Shown here one piece after another: positions 25,781 through 35,743 of a stretch of 64,000 bases of DNA. The translations under genes were made by a program, and so were the position numbers. The number at the start of each line of letters is the position of its first letter. The stretch's first letter is position 1. The stretch comes from Bacteroidota bacterium (GTDB lineage: Bacteria > Bacteroidota > Ignavibacteria > Tepidaquicellales > Tepidaquicellaceae). The notes below the pieces were generated by a model. That model saw nothing but the letters and a program-made list of their open reading frames with translations, did no database searches and was not told the origin of the DNA. The stretch covers positions 30,498-94,497 of the forward strand of contig JAFDZO010000029.1 in assembly GCA_018266845.1 (NCBI GenBank). Direction: 5' to 3'.

Positions 25781-25793
25781 CGGTATTTTACCG
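25781..25793. promoter_or_regulatory. Small palindrome upstream of the histidine kinase
   Basis: CGGTA TTT TACCG, 20 bases before the kinase ATG. It could be an operator or a weak hairpin. There is no T run suited to termination on either strand. Confidence 0.3.
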
Positions 25794-25812
25794 CTTATTC
25801 CTTATTAAAACT

Positions 25813-28800
25813 ATGTCTAAAACTTCTGAAAATATTGAAGCTCTGGATACCAAATCCATTTTCAATACTGTGTTGGAGAATATCTCAACAGGTATTGCAT
25901 ATCTTGAACCTATACGTAATAGCAAAGGTACTATAATTGATTTTTTAGAAATAATGAAGAACGCTGCTGCGTTGAAACTTCTCAGCAGAAAAAGAGAAGA
26001 AGTGATAGGAAAAAGACTTTTAGAGGTTTTTCCCGGACACTTAGAGGACGGATTATTTGATTTATATGTAAAGGTTGCAGAGACGGGAGAGCCGTTTGAA
26101 ACTGAGCATTATTACAATCATGATTTAGTTAAAGGATGGTTTAAAATAAAAGTAATTAGGGCAGGTGATGGAATAATAATTACGTTTGATAACGTTGATA
26201 AATTTAAATCAGCCGTTGAAGCCGTAAAGAAAAGTGAAGACAAGTACAGAAACCTTGCTGAAAATCAGCCTATAGCCGTTACGCGTTTCAATTTTAATAC
26301 AAACAAGTACGAGTTTGTAAATAAAGAATTTGTCCGGCAAACAGGATACGAGATTGAAGATTTTGATAATCTTTCCCCTGAAAAGCTTCGTGAAATAATC
26401 TACCCTGACGATATTGAAAAAGTAATGGCAGAATATAAAAAATGGAAGGAAGAGAATTTTAAATCCAGCTTAAGAGTAGATTACAGGATAATTAGCCGCG
26501 CAGGAGAGATAGTATGGTTAGATACTTTTCTGTATGCTGAGTACAATGACGAAGGAATTATTGAGTGCATAAATCAATTGTGCATTGATGTTACCGAAAT
26601 AAGAAAAAAAGAAGAATTATTCCGAAGGAATCAGGAAAGATATAATTTAGTCATAACGGCAATTAAGGACGGCATTTGGGATTGGGATTTGGCAGCTGAT
26701 GATATTTTTCTTTCAAAAGCTTTTCTTAGCATAATCGGCTATGATAAAGGTGAAATAAAAGATTTCAGAAAATTCTGGTTTGGTTCGGTTCACCCTGATG
26801 AGAAGGAAGCTCTGTATAAAAAATTACAGGATCATATAGAGGGAAAAACTGAAGTATTTCAGAATGTTCATAGGGTAAAACATAAAGAGGGGCATTGGAT
26901 TTGGGTAGAAACCAAAGGAAAATGTTTTAGAAACAACAAAGGAGAGGCAGAAAGATTTCTTGGGACTCTCTCTGATATTACGGAACGGAAGAGATTTGAG
27001 GAAGAACTTATTAATGCAAGAAAAGAAGCTGAAACAGCTTTAAAAACGAAAGCAGAATTTTTAGCTACCATGAGCCATGAAATAAGAACTCCTATGAATG
27101 CCGTTATTGGAATGTCAGGGCTTCTTATGGAAACCGAACTCACGGAGGAGCAAAGAGAATTTGCAGATACTATCCGCCTAAGCGGCGACCACCTCCTCAC
27201 AATAATAAATGATATTCTTGACTTCTCAAAAATAGAATCCGAACGGCTAATCCTAGAGGAGCAGCCGTTTGAGTTGAGCACATGTGTAGAGGATGTTTAT
27301 GATTTGATGGGACCCCGCGCGCTGGCAAAACGTCTTGATTTATTGTATCAAATAGATTCACAAATCCCTCATATCATAGTAGGTGATGTTACCCGTCTTA
27401 GACAAATTCTCGGCAATCTTGTTTCAAACGCAATTAAGTTTACTGACTTTGGGGAAGTTTTTACATCAGTAGAACTGCTTGAAAGAAATGAAGACGATTT
27501 AACCCTGTCATTCTCCGTAAAGGATACGGGGATAGGAATTCACGAAGAGAAAAAGAGAAAAATATTTGAAGCATTTTCACAGGCAGATTCTTCTACAACA
27601 AGAAGATACGGCGGAACTGGCTTGGGGCTTGCAATCAGCAAGAAACTTGTTGAGATGATGCACGGGGAAATATGGGTTGAGAGTGATTTTGGAAGAGGTT
27701 CGACTTTTCATTTCACTATAAAGGTTAAGGCTTCCAAACAGCAGATAACGAAGTTATATCAAAGCGGACACATACCTGAAATTAAAAACAAGCGTCTTCT
27801 TATCGTAGATGATAACAAGACTAACAGAAATATATTAGTGCAGCAGGCAAAGTCATGGGGAATGGTAGCAGATGCCTATGAATCAGCTAATGAAGTGCTC
27901 GAAGCTTTAAAGACTGACAAAATATATGACCTTGCAATACTTGACATGCTTATGCCTGATATGGACGGACTTGAGCTTGGCAAGAAGATAAAAGAAATAA
28001 AAGAGCGTGAAAGTCTTCCGATGATAATGCTAACATCGGTAGGAAATTTAAGGGAATATAAAGAGCCTGCGGATAATATTTTTGCAGAGTATATTTCAAA
28101 GCCTATTAAAAAAAATGAGCTGTTCAATGTTCTTGTAAAAGTTTTAACAAATTCCGCAGTAAAGTTTGGGAAGGAACAGACGGAAAGCAAGCTTGATAAA
28201 AAACTTGCAGAAAAGCTGCCGTTAAAAATTCTTGTTGCCGAAGATAATTTAATCAATCAGAAGCTTGCAGTAAGGCTGCTTCAGCAAATGGGTTACACTG
28301 CCGATGTAGCGAGCAACGGGCTTGAGGTGCTCGAAGCTCTAAATCGTCAGCATTACGAGATTGTATTCATGGATATTCAGATGCCCGAAATGGACGGACT
28401 TGAAGCAACAAAACACATTCTAAAAAATAGAAAACTTGAGCTTCGCCCTAAAATAATCGCAATGACGGCAAACGTTATGCAGGGAGACAGGGAAATCTGC
28501 CTTGAAGCAGGAATGAATGATTACATTGGCAAACCGATTTTAATAGAAGAAGTGCAGCGAGCTCTAATCAAATGGGGAAAAGAAATCCGTGCAGAAAAAG
28601 AAATGAGAAGAATGCGCTACAGCAAATCTTTCCTAGATATGGATGTGATAAGCGGGTTAAAAGAAATAGGAGATTCTTCATTCTTAAATGATATGGTAAA
28701 GCTTTATATTGACCAGTCATCTGAAATAATAAATAATCTTCGCGAATGCGCAGTCAAAAGCGATTTTGAAAAAGTTTATCTTGACACTCACAGCTTGAAA

Positions 28801-28962
28801 GGTTCAAGCTTAAATCTTGGCGCGAAAGAAATTGCAGAGCTTTGCAGACAGATAGAAACAAAGATAAAAGAAAACGACACACCCGGCTTGATGTATCTTG
28901 TAAAAGAGCTTGAGAAAACTTTTGAAAGCACCAAAGAAGAATTACTTACAATAAATAATTAA
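25813..28962 (+). CDS. Hybrid sensor histidine kinase (PAS x3, HisKA, HATPase, REC x2, Hpt)
   Basis: 1049 residues, all apparently cytoplasmic: no membrane helix or signal peptide. Three PAS-type regions occupy roughly 15-130, 150-260 and 275-390. The dimerisation/phosphoacceptor segment has H422 in [12 protein letters not shown]. The ATPase domain (about 520-640) shows DTGIGI and GTGLGLAIS. Two receiver domains carry the phosphoacceptor aspartates D711 ([10 protein letters not shown]) and D854 ([10 protein letters not shown]). The C-terminal Hpt domain has H993 (THSLKGSS). This is a complete internal phosphorelay of the BarA/Tor type without an output domain, so a separate response regulator must exist elsewhere. 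The stop lies ten bases before the proposed start of radA. Confidence 0.93.
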   Translation: MSKTSENIEALDTKSIFNTVLENISTGIAYLEPIRNSKGTIIDFLEIMKNAAALKLLSRKREEVIGKRLLEVFPGHLEDGLFDLYVKVAETGEPFETEHYYNHDLVKGWFKIKVIRAGDGIIITFDNVDKFKSAVEAVKKSEDKYRNLAENQPIAVTRFNFNTNKYEFVNKEFVRQTGYEIEDFDNLSPEKLREIIYPDDIEKVMAEYKKWKEENFKSSLRVDYRIISRAGEIVWLDTFLYAEYNDEGIIECINQLCIDVTEIRKKEELFRRNQERYNLVITAIKDGIWDWDLAADDIFLSKAFLSIIGYDKGEIKDFRKFWFGSVHPDEKEALYKKLQDHIEGKTEVFQNVHRVKHKEGHWIWVETKGKCFRNNKGEAERFLGTLSDITERKRFEEELINARKEAETALKTKAEFLATMSHEIRTPMNAVIGMSGLLMETELTEEQREFADTIRLSGDHLLTIINDILDFSKIESERLILEEQPFELSTCVEDVYDLMGPRALAKRLDLLYQIDSQIPHIIVGDVTRLRQILGNLVSNAIKFTDFGEVFTSVELLERNEDDLTLSFSVKDTGIGIHEEKKRKIFEAFSQADSSTTRRYGGTGLGLAISKKLVEMMHGEIWVESDFGRGSTFHFTIKVKASKQQITKLYQSGHIPEIKNKRLLIVDDNKTNRNILVQQAKSWGMVADAYESANEVLEALKTDKIYDLAILDMLMPDMDGLELGKKIKEIKERESLPMIMLTSVGNLREYKEPADNIFAEYISKPIKKNELFNVLVKVLTNSAVKFGKEQTESKLDKKLAEKLPLKILVAEDNLINQKLAVRLLQQMGYTADVASNGLEVLEALNRQHYEIVFMDIQMPEMDGLEATKHILKNRKLELRPKIIAMTANVMQGDREICLEAGMNDYIGKPILIEEVQRALIKWGKEIRAEKEMRRMRYSKSFLDMDVISGLKEIGDSSFLNDMVKLYIDQSSEIINNLRECAVKSDFEKVYLDTHSLKGSSLNLGAKEIAELCRQIETKIKENDTPGLMYLVKELEKTFESTKEELLTINN

Positions 28963-28972
28963 TACAAACCCC

Positions 28973-30334
28973 CTGTCAAAACTTAAAAGCAAATACGTAT
29001 GCCAGAACTGCGGACACTCAACTCCGCGATGGAGCGGCAAGTGTCCGGAGTGCAGCTTATGGAATACTCTTGTCGAGGAAATTGTAGATATAAAAAGCGA
29101 AAAAATTTCCCGTAAGAATGAACTCAAAAGCCAGAGCGCAAATATAAAAATTCTCAGCGAAGTTGAAAGTTCGGCTGAAGACAGAATAAGAACCGGAATT
29201 TTAGAGTTAGACAGAGTTCTGGGCGGCGGAATTGTAAGCGGCTCGGTAATTTTAATAGGCGGCGACCCCGGTATAGGAAAGTCAACTCTTATGCTTCAGA
29301 TAGCCGATAAAATAAAAGACAGAAAAATTTTATACGTCAGCGGTGAAGAATCTGCTTTGCAAATAAAGATGCGAAGCGACCGCTTAAATTATCACCTCGA
29401 AAATTTTTATATTCTATCCGAAACAAATCTTGATATAATTCAGGCAGTAATTGATAGCGAAGAACCGGAATTAATTGTGATAGATTCAATCCAAACTGTT
29501 CACCGCAACGACATAGAAAGCGCTCCCGGCACTGTTTCGCAATTGCGCGAATCAACTGCACTGCTGATTAATATTGCAAAAACGAAAAACATCCCTATAT
29601 TTGTAGTCGGGCATATTACCAAAGACGGCATGATTGCCGGACCGAAAATTCTTGAGCACATGGTTGATGTTGTCCTTCAATTTGAAGGTGAGCGTACTCA
29701 TGCTTACAGAATTTTGCGCGGAATAAAAAACCGTTTCGGCTCTACAAATGAAATTGGAATTTTTGAAATGAGCGAGACAGGTCTGAACGAAGTAAAAAAC
29801 CCCAGTGAAGTTTTTTTATCGCAGAGAAATTACGGCGCTTCCGGTTGCAGTATTTCATCAGCAATAGAAGGAACACGCCCGATTTTAATAGAAGTTCAGG
29901 CGTTGGTTTCTGCGACCAGCTATGGCATTCCGCAGAGAACATCAATGGGATTTGATTATAAGCGGCTTAATATTCTGCTTGCCGTTCTTGAAAAGAAACT
30001 CGGCTTTCATCTGAATAAAGCCGATGTATTTCTGAATATTGCAGGCGGCGTAAAAATAGATGAGACGGCAATTGATTTAGCAGTTGCGATGAGTATATGC
30101 TCGAGCTATAAAGATATTCCGATTGATTCGGAAACTGTTATACTTGGGGAAATCGGTTTATCGGGAGAGGTGAGAACAATTTCCTATCTTGAGAAAAGAG
30201 TTAATGAAGCTGTAAAGCTTGGCTTTAAGAGAATACTTGTTCCGAAAAGCAATCTGAAGGGTTATGAGAAAAATAAAAACTTTGAGATAATAGGAATTGA
30301 AAAAATAAAAGATGCCCTGGATAAACTCTTCTAA
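28973..30334 (+). CDS. radA: DNA repair ATPase RadA/Sms, apparent non-AUG (CTG) start
   Basis: RecA-like branch-migration ATPase of homologous recombination. The full protein can be read from 28973: zinc finger C10, C13, C24, C27 (CQNCGH...GKCPEC), Walker A GGDPGIGKST at 96-105, the RadA motif KNRFG at 252-256, and a Lon-like C-terminal domain. From 28973 it has 453 residues, the normal length. There is no in-frame ATG, GTG or TTG before Met107, which lies after Walker A, so starting there would destroy the protein. In frame upstream are only CTG at 28973, ATT at 28958 and ATA at 28955, then a stop. CTG gives the expected seven or so residues before the zinc finger. It lies in a probable operon with gmhA and fbp. 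Confidence 0.88.
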   Translation: MSKLKSKYVCQNCGHSTPRWSGKCPECSLWNTLVEEIVDIKSEKISRKNELKSQSANIKILSEVESSAEDRIRTGILELDRVLGGGIVSGSVILIGGDPGIGKSTLMLQIADKIKDRKILYVSGEESALQIKMRSDRLNYHLENFYILSETNLDIIQAVIDSEEPELIVIDSIQTVHRNDIESAPGTVSQLRESTALLINIAKTKNIPIFVVGHITKDGMIAGPKILEHMVDVVLQFEGERTHAYRILRGIKNRFGSTNEIGIFEMSETGLNEVKNPSEVFLSQRNYGASGCSISSAIEGTRPILIEVQALVSATSYGIPQRTSMGFDYKRLNILLAVLEKKLGFHLNKADVFLNIAGGVKIDETAIDLAVAMSICSSYKDIPIDSETVILGEIGLSGEVRTISYLEKRVNEAVKLGFKRILVPKSNLKGYEKNKNFEIIGIEKIKDALDKLF

Positions 30335-30355
30335 TTTTAAAAAATTGAAAACTAC

Positions 30356-30928
30356 ATGAATCATATAAAAGAAAATTTTATCGAGGCGCAGAGCGTTCTT
30401 GAAAAATTTGTCTCAGACAATTCAAACTTTGAAAAGATAAAACAGGCAGGCGATATTATGGTTGAATCGCTCAGCCGCGGAGGAAAAATAATTTCCTGCG
30501 GAAACGGCGGTTCGATGTGTGATGCGATGCACTTTGCTGAAGAGCTGACAGGAAGATTCCGAGATGAAAGAAAAGCAATCGGCGCTGTTTCGGTTTCCGA
30601 CCCTTCGCATATCTCCTGTGTCAGCAATGATTACGGTTATGAAAAAATCTTTTCAAGATACGTTGAAGGTGTAGGAAGAAGTGAAGACGTTCTTCTTGCA
30701 ATAAGCACAAGCGGAAATTCGAAAAATATTCTGAGTGCAATAGATGCTGCGAAAGAAAAAGGTATGAAAGTTGTGGGGCTTACAGGAAAAGACGGCGGCA
30801 AGATGGCAAAAGTGTGCGATATTGAAATTCGCTCGCCACAATCTAAGTATTCCGATAGAGTTCAGGAAATTCATATTAAAGTAATCCATTCATTAATAGA
30901 TTACATAGAACGAAATTTAAAAAATTAA
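30356..30928 (+). CDS. gmhA: SIS-domain phosphoheptose isomerase
   Basis: Converts sedoheptulose 7-phosphate to D-glycero-D-manno-heptose 7-phosphate for ADP-heptose/LPS inner core synthesis. The 190-residue SIS protein has the GmhA signature [16 protein letters not shown] with its zinc-binding His/Glu, a second phosphate loop ISTSGNSKN, and the C-terminal QEIHIKVIH helix that supplies the last ligands. It starts 21 bases after radA. Close SIS relatives such as DiaA exist, but the His/Glu ligands favour the isomerase. Confidence 0.87.
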   Translation: MNHIKENFIEAQSVLEKFVSDNSNFEKIKQAGDIMVESLSRGGKIISCGNGGSMCDAMHFAEELTGRFRDERKAIGAVSVSDPSHISCVSNDYGYEKIFSRYVEGVGRSEDVLLAISTSGNSKNILSAIDAAKEKGMKVVGLTGKDGGKMAKVCDIEIRSPQSKYSDRVQEIHIKVIHSLIDYIERNLKN

Positions 30929-30940
30929 CACTCCCCTAAT

Positions 30941-31960
30941 ATGATAAACAAGTTTCAAACTTTTTACAGGCACATTATAGATGAAGAGAGAAAAATTCCC
31001 GAAGCTACAGGTCAGCTTTCGGATTTGCTTGCAGATATTGCGCTTGCTTGCAAGATAATTTCTCTGGAGGTAAACCGGGCAGGGCTGATTGACATTCTCG
31101 GTTTCACGGGTGATGAAAATGTGCAGGGCGAAGCAGTAAAAAAACTTGACGTGTATGCCAATGATATTCTTACCAACACAATGAAATCAGGCGGTCATAT
31201 TTGCGCAGTGTGCTCTGAGGAAGAGGAGGAGTTTATTCCGCTTGAAGATAAATACATCTTAAACAATTCTATAAGCAATAAATACATTTGCCACTTCGAC
31301 CCCCTTGACGGCTCGTCAAATATAGAAGCTAATATCTCTATAGGCACAATTTTTTCTATTTATAAAAGAGTTTCGCAGGGAGGTCCCGGAACATTAGGAG
31401 ACTGCCTGCAAAAAGGAATCGAGCAGGTTGCTGCCGGATACGTTGTGTATGGCTCAAGCACTTTTCTTGTTTATTCAGCAGGGCAGGGTGTTCATGGATT
31501 TACACTTGACCCGACCGTTGGAGAATTTTTACTCAGCCACGAGAATATTCAAATTCCGAAAAAATCGAAAACGTATTCCATTAATGAGGGAAATTATTGC
31601 AAGTGGTCAAAAGGAATGCAAAACTTTATTGATTATCTAAAGGAAGAAGATAAAGATACAAACAGACCTTACTCATCCAGATATGTCGGTTCGCTTGTAG
31701 CGGATTTTCACAGGAATTTATTGTACGGCGGAATTTTTATTTATCCTTCCGATAAGAAAAATAAAAACGGAAAGCTTCGTCTGATGTATGAGGCAAATCC
31801 TTTAGCATACATAATTGAACAGGCAGGCGGCAGAGCATCAACGGGAAAAGAACGAATACTTGAGATTGAACCGCAGACACTTCATCAGAGAGTACCCCTT
31901 TTCATAGGAAGCGAAGAAGATGTAATGCTTGCAGAAAAGTTTTTAGCTGCGGAAGAGTAG
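30941..31960 (+). CDS. fbp: Class I fructose-1,6-bisphosphatase
   Basis: Gluconeogenic phosphatase acting on fructose 1,6-bisphosphate. The metal-site motif DPLDGSSNIE is present, preceded by the Glu pair around SEEEEE and followed by the substrate region SSRYVGSLVADFHRNLLYGG and the LRLMYEANPLAYIIEQAGG block near the C terminus. Length is 339 residues, normal for class I. It starts 12 bases after gmhA. The stop codon directly abuts the stop of the convergent lipoprotein gene at 31961, with no terminator between them. Confidence 0.95.
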   Translation: MINKFQTFYRHIIDEERKIPEATGQLSDLLADIALACKIISLEVNRAGLIDILGFTGDENVQGEAVKKLDVYANDILTNTMKSGGHICAVCSEEEEEFIPLEDKYILNNSISNKYICHFDPLDGSSNIEANISIGTIFSIYKRVSQGGPGTLGDCLQKGIEQVAAGYVVYGSSTFLVYSAGQGVHGFTLDPTVGEFLLSHENIQIPKKSKTYSINEGNYCKWSKGMQNFIDYLKEEDKDTNRPYSSRYVGSLVADFHRNLLYGGIFIYPSDKKNKNGKLRLMYEANPLAYIIEQAGGRASTGKERILEIEPQTLHQRVPLFIGSEEDVMLAEKFLAAEE

Positions 31961-32998
31961 TTATTCCGGCTTGTTTATTATTGCGCCTTTGCGGAAGTCG
32001 CTAATATTACTGTTGTTCACATTCATAATTATCATCACGGTGCTATCGTATAGCTCTAACTTTGTTGATTCAAGAATTTTATCTGCCGGTGATTTTTGAT
32101 TTCCCTTTACAGTTGATGCCAGTTTTGAAATTGAAAGCAGCCCCGTCAAAAAGCTTTTGAAATATGATGCGCTTGCTCCTTCAGTAAAGTCAGTCTGAAC
32201 ATACAAATTTAACTGGCTATCCATCTTTACCGAGAAAGAAACGGATGATATTTTACTGTATATATTTTCGATTGTAGTTTTTGTAGAATCCGCTTTTTTG
32301 TTCTGATTGTTTTCACTTGCCTCAAGCTTTGACTCCAGAAAATTCATAAAAATTCCTCTTATAAACATCTGTTCTTTTGAAATCATCCAGAGATTTTCCT
32401 TGTAGTAAATTTTTTCTATAGCAGAGAGCATCTCATTGTTTTCCATTAAACCTGTTTTTGAAGTATCTCTTACTGAAATCATTCCGTCAATGATTGTCAT
32501 ATAGTTGCTGGCGCAGATAGTAAAATTATCCTTAAAGAAAAAATAAAGACGGTTATCGTTATTCATATAAACTAGAGTACCATCTTTGCCTGTTGTCTTA
32601 ACAAAATTAGAATCTGTAGCAAGATAATCGTTCAGTTTTTTCCTGTCAAAAACGCCTTTAAGTACGATGGAATTTTCACCCATCCATGAATTGGAATAAT
32701 ACAATTCATCCAGACCGTCAGAAATAGATGCACCTGTTGCCACCTTAAAAGTGTTTAGAAGACTTCCGAATGTTCTTTCCGCATTCAGCAATGAATCGGA
32801 AATGTTTGCCTTCCAGAAAGGAGTTTGGTTCATCGATTTGAAATTTACATATAGAACAAACTGCGGGTCTTTCTGAAGAAGATTAAAATTATTTTTAACG
32901 GAGATGGGAAGCGGTTCAACTTTCGGTTTATCGCCTGAGCAAGAGCAAGTAAAAAAAGCAAAACATATTAATACAATATACAAATAGCGCGAATACAT
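31961..32998 (-). CDS. Putative lipoprotein, last gene of the asnS/ABC operon
   Basis: 345 residues. The N-terminal hydrophobic stretch ends in FFTCSCSGDK, an imperfect lipobox with candidate lipidated Cys at 18 or 20; the SGD that follows is normal for a lipoprotein. The body is mixed alpha/beta with low-complexity Asn/Lys patches and resembles the DUF3352-like group of cell-surface proteins, though not strongly enough to name it. The start overlaps the permease stop by one base (TAATG), indicating translational coupling, so it may act with the ABC pair at the cell envelope. Confidence 0.65.
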   Translation of the reverse strand: MYSRYLYIVLICFAFFTCSCSGDKPKVEPLPISVKNNFNLLQKDPQFVLYVNFKSMNQTPFWKANISDSLLNAERTFGSLLNTFKVATGASISDGLDELYYSNSWMGENSIVLKGVFDRKKLNDYLATDSNFVKTTGKDGTLVYMNNDNRLYFFFKDNFTICASNYMTIIDGMISVRDTSKTGLMENNEMLSAIEKIYYKENLWMISKEQMFIRGIFMNFLESKLEASENNQNKKADSTKTTIENIYSKISSVSFSVKMDSQLNLYVQTDFTEGASASYFKSFLTGLLSISKLASTVKGNQKSPADKILESTKLELYDSTVMIIMNVNNSNISDFRKGAIINKPE

Positions 32999-33798
32999 TA
33001 ATAATCTTTTTTCTTAAAAATGTATATTGATGCCGAAAGGAACGTTATTAAAAATAAAGCCGAGGTAACTACCGGCTGCCATGAATCTATCTTCTCGCCG
33101 CTTATTATTTTTACTGTTATGGTTTGTAAGTCCGATGGCTTGGGCAGAACATAGTAAAAGAAATTTATTATAAACTGAACGACATTATTTGTTATGAATT
33201 GAAAAAGAACTGTCTCCCTGTTAGCAAGCAGCGGGCAGATAAGAAAAATTAAAAATATATTAATTATGATAGAGAGGACGGAGCTTTGTGTGGTAATGCC
33301 TATAAAAATTACCAAAGAATAAATAACTGCAAACGAAAATGTGAGCATAATTATTGACATCAGAAAAGTAGGATTCCAATATCCGAACTTAATCGAAACG
33401 ATAAGCCATACTGCCCCAATGAGATATACAAGACTAAGGAAAATTAAAAGAAGCCCGCCGGTAAATTTGCCTAATATTATTTGCCCTCTTGAGACAGGCT
33501 TAGATAACAGTAAATCTACGTTTCCTTTTTCAAGCATCGAAGGAATGATGGATGAAACACCGATGAGGCAGAAAGTAATAAGCAGCAAATAGGATACGCC
33601 CAGCATAAATCCCTCGAAGCCGATAACCAGTTGTTTTATGTCATCGCCTGCCATCGTGGCAATACCTTCTACGCTGTCGAAGCCAACAAATGCAAGGAAG
33701 CCGAGAATGATAAGTGTTGAAAGAATGAAAAAACCGATGAAGATTTTCTTTGCAATCGCTTCTTTTATTACACCCGATATTATTGTTTTAAAAATCAT
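32998..33798 (-). CDS. ABC-2 type transporter permease
   Basis: 266 residues with about six membrane segments, including IFIGFFILSTLIILGFLAFV near the N terminus and a final helix before FKKKDY. The LLLSKPVSRGQIILGKFTGG segment is the cytoplasmic coupling region typical of ABC-2 permeases of the Nod/drug-export type. The ATPase partner is encoded one base upstream. Likely an exporter; the substrate is unknown. Confidence 0.87.
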   Translation of the reverse strand: MIFKTIISGVIKEAIAKKIFIGFFILSTLIILGFLAFVGFDSVEGIATMAGDDIKQLVIGFEGFMLGVSYLLLITFCLIGVSSIIPSMLEKGNVDLLLSKPVSRGQIILGKFTGGLLLIFLSLVYLIGAVWLIVSIKFGYWNPTFLMSIIMLTFSFAVIYSLVIFIGITTQSSVLSIIINIFLIFLICPLLANRETVLFQFITNNVVQFIINFFYYVLPKPSDLQTITVKIISGEKIDSWQPVVTSALFLITFLSASIYIFKKKDY

Positions 33799-33799
33799 T

Positions 33800-34726
33800 T
33801 TAGTTTTGCTGTTCTATTAAATTAATAAACATGTTTTCCAGGGTGTTCTTCTCTTTCGTTAGGCTAAGTATATTTACATTATTTTTTCTTAAAATATCTA
33901 TTACAGTATTCAGGCTTTCAGCTGAATCAGAATTTACGATAAATTCATTTTTCCCGTGAAGAGTTGCAAAGTATTGGTTCAAAAGTATGTTTATCACATC
34001 ATCTGATAAATCTGAAGTAGTGAACACATGCTTGTTTCCGGTTGAAGTAATTTCGTCAATCGTACCTTCTTTTATAAGCTCGCCTTTATTAAGTATTGCA
34101 ACCTTGTTACAAATTAATTCTATCTCGCTAAGCAGATGGGAGTTTAAAAAAATTGTTTTGCCTTTATCTTTCAATCCTATTAAAATATCTCTTATCTCTT
34201 TTCTTCCTATCGGGTCAACTCCGTCAGTCGGCTCATCAAGAAAAATCAGGTCAGGCTCATTTATCATTGCCTGCGCTATGCCGAGGCGCTGCATCATTCC
34301 TTTTGAATATTTTTTTATCTTCGTCTTCTTCCATTTTTCCATATCAACAATTTTTAGATACTCATCGCTTCGTGATTTTACTTGCGCATTTGAAAGTCCG
34401 CTAAGCATTCCAAAATAGTGCAATACCTGTTCCCCTGTAAGGTAATTAGGGAATTTATGATTTTCGGGCAGGTAACCTATTTTTGTTTTGTATTTTTCGT
34501 TCTTAATGCTTTCGCCGAAGATTGAAGCATCGCCCTCGGTAGGATAAACAATACCAAGAAGGATTTTCACAAGCGTTGTCTTGCCTGCGCCGTTTGGACC
34601 GAGCAGTCCGAATATATCGCCTTCATTTACGGTGAAAGAAAAATTCTTCAAAGCAGTGATGCGCTCCTTGCTAAAGCCGCTGCCTTTGTATTCTTTCTTT
34701 AAATTTTTTGTTGAGATAACTTCCAT
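33800..34726 (-). CDS. ABC transporter ATP-binding protein
   Basis: 308 residues: Walker A GPNGAGKT at 43-50, signature SKGMMQRLG at 141-149, Walker B LIFLDEP at 160-166, and the D-loop DGVD. The long C-terminal region after residue 220 is typical of ABC-2 exporter ATPases of the CcmA/DrrA kind. It powers the adjacent permease (32998-33798). It begins six bases after the HD protein in the same operon. Confidence 0.93.
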   Translation of the reverse strand: MEVISTKNLKKEYKGSGFSKERITALKNFSFTVNEGDIFGLLGPNGAGKTTLVKILLGIVYPTEGDASIFGESIKNEKYKTKIGYLPENHKFPNYLTGEQVLHYFGMLSGLSNAQVKSRSDEYLKIVDMEKWKKTKIKKYSKGMMQRLGIAQAMINEPDLIFLDEPTDGVDPIGRKEIRDILIGLKDKGKTIFLNSHLLSEIELICNKVAILNKGELIKEGTIDEITSTGNKHVFTTSDLSDDVINILLNQYFATLHGKNEFIVNSDSAESLNTVIDILRKNNVNILSLTKEKNTLENMFINLIEQQN

Positions 34727-34732
34727 TACGGT

Positions 34733-35266
34733 TTATTTTAGCCTTTCGTCGTTACGTAAGATATTAATTACATTTGTAATATGCTCTTCAAGAGGAATGC
34801 CTATTTCTTCAGCGCCGTTTTTTATGTCATCGCGGTTTACGTTTCGTGCGAACGCTTTATCTTTCATTTTTTTAATGATGCTCTTTGCTTCTACGCTGTT
34901 CATCCCGTCTGGTTTCATCAGAGAGTATGCAGTAATAAATCCCGTAATCTCATCGCATGCAAATAAATATTTTGCGAGAGCTGTTTCGCGCGGAACATTT
35001 GTTCTATCGGGATAAGCATGTCCAAGAATTGCATCAATTGTTTCTTTATCATAACCTGCATCTTCTAAAATTGGAACGGCAGTATTTGGGTGGGTATCAG
35101 GATACATTTCCCAGTCTAAATCGTGAAGCAATCCTGCTGCCGCCCATTTTTCTACATCTTCGTTCAGATTTTTCGCATACCAGCGCATACATGCTTCTAC
35201 AGCATAGCAATGCTTTCTTAAGTTTTCATTTTTTATGTACTGATGAAGAAGTTCAGTTGAGTTCAT
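34733..35266 (-). CDS. HD-domain phosphohydrolase
   Basis: 177 residues with the HD pattern of metal ligands: H19, H48-D49 (LLHDLDWE), H83 and D105 (ACDEITGF). This single-domain HDIG-type family is widespread but poorly characterised; hydrolysis of a nucleotide or phosphate ester is expected. It lies between the NYN protein and the ABC ATPase with six-base gaps on both sides. Confidence 0.85.
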   Translation of the reverse strand: MNSTELLHQYIKNENLRKHCYAVEACMRWYAKNLNEDVEKWAAAGLLHDLDWEMYPDTHPNTAVPILEDAGYDKETIDAILGHAYPDRTNVPRETALAKYLFACDEITGFITAYSLMKPDGMNSVEAKSIIKKMKDKAFARNVNRDDIKNGAEEIGIPLEEHITNVINILRNDERLK

Positions 35267-35272
35267 TCTAAA

Positions 35273-35743
35273 TCAAGTGAAATGTTTTAAAAATTCATTA
35301 AAGTCTTTCCTGCTGATTCCGTTTGGCTTTTCACTCTTATCGTACAAGTATAACTGATTTATATTTTTTCCTTTTGTTAGAGAGATAGAATTTATTTCTT
35401 CCCAGAATTTTTCAGAAGTACTGACTTCGCAGCCGCAGACTTTTGCAAGCGAAGTTATTTCTCTATCGGAGCTTACTACTTTAATAGAATTCTTATCGTA
35501 ATTATCCTCAATAAATTTTCTTATAACTTCATCTGCGGTTTTTGCCCCTGAAAAAATCACGTTCTGTATTCTGTCATCACAGTGTCCGTCAAAAACAAAA
35601 ATAATTTTTGCTTTGTTCTTTATCCTTCCTTTTACTGCCTCTACTAAAGTCCTTCGCGTACTATCAGGGTTAGCGCTAAAGCTTTTTTTAAACGAAGGGA
35701 TTTTATGCAGCAAATTATTTCCGTCTATAATAATCGTGTTCAT
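35273..35743 (-). CDS. NYN-domain (YacP-like) putative ribonuclease
   Basis: 156 residues starting MNTIIIDGNNLLH, the PIN-like NYN fold with acidic residues D7 and, further on, D51 (FDGHCDD), and VVSSDREITSLA. YacP/Rae1-type members cut mRNA on the ribosome in Bacillus, so a role in RNA turnover is plausible. Its ATG overlaps the upstream gene's end by four bases. Confidence 0.82.
   Translation of the reverse strand: MNTIIIDGNNLLHKIPSFKKSFSANPDSTRRTLVEAVKGRIKNKAKIIFVFDGHCDDRIQNVIFSGAKTADEVIRKFIEDNYDKNSIKVVSSDREITSLAKVCGCEVSTSEKFWEEINSISLTKGKNINQLYLYDKSEKPNGISRKDFNEFLKHFT

Noticed and set aside
29291..30334. radA as a 347-residue protein starting at Met107
   Set aside because: The zinc finger and Walker A, both intact upstream in the same frame, would be lost.
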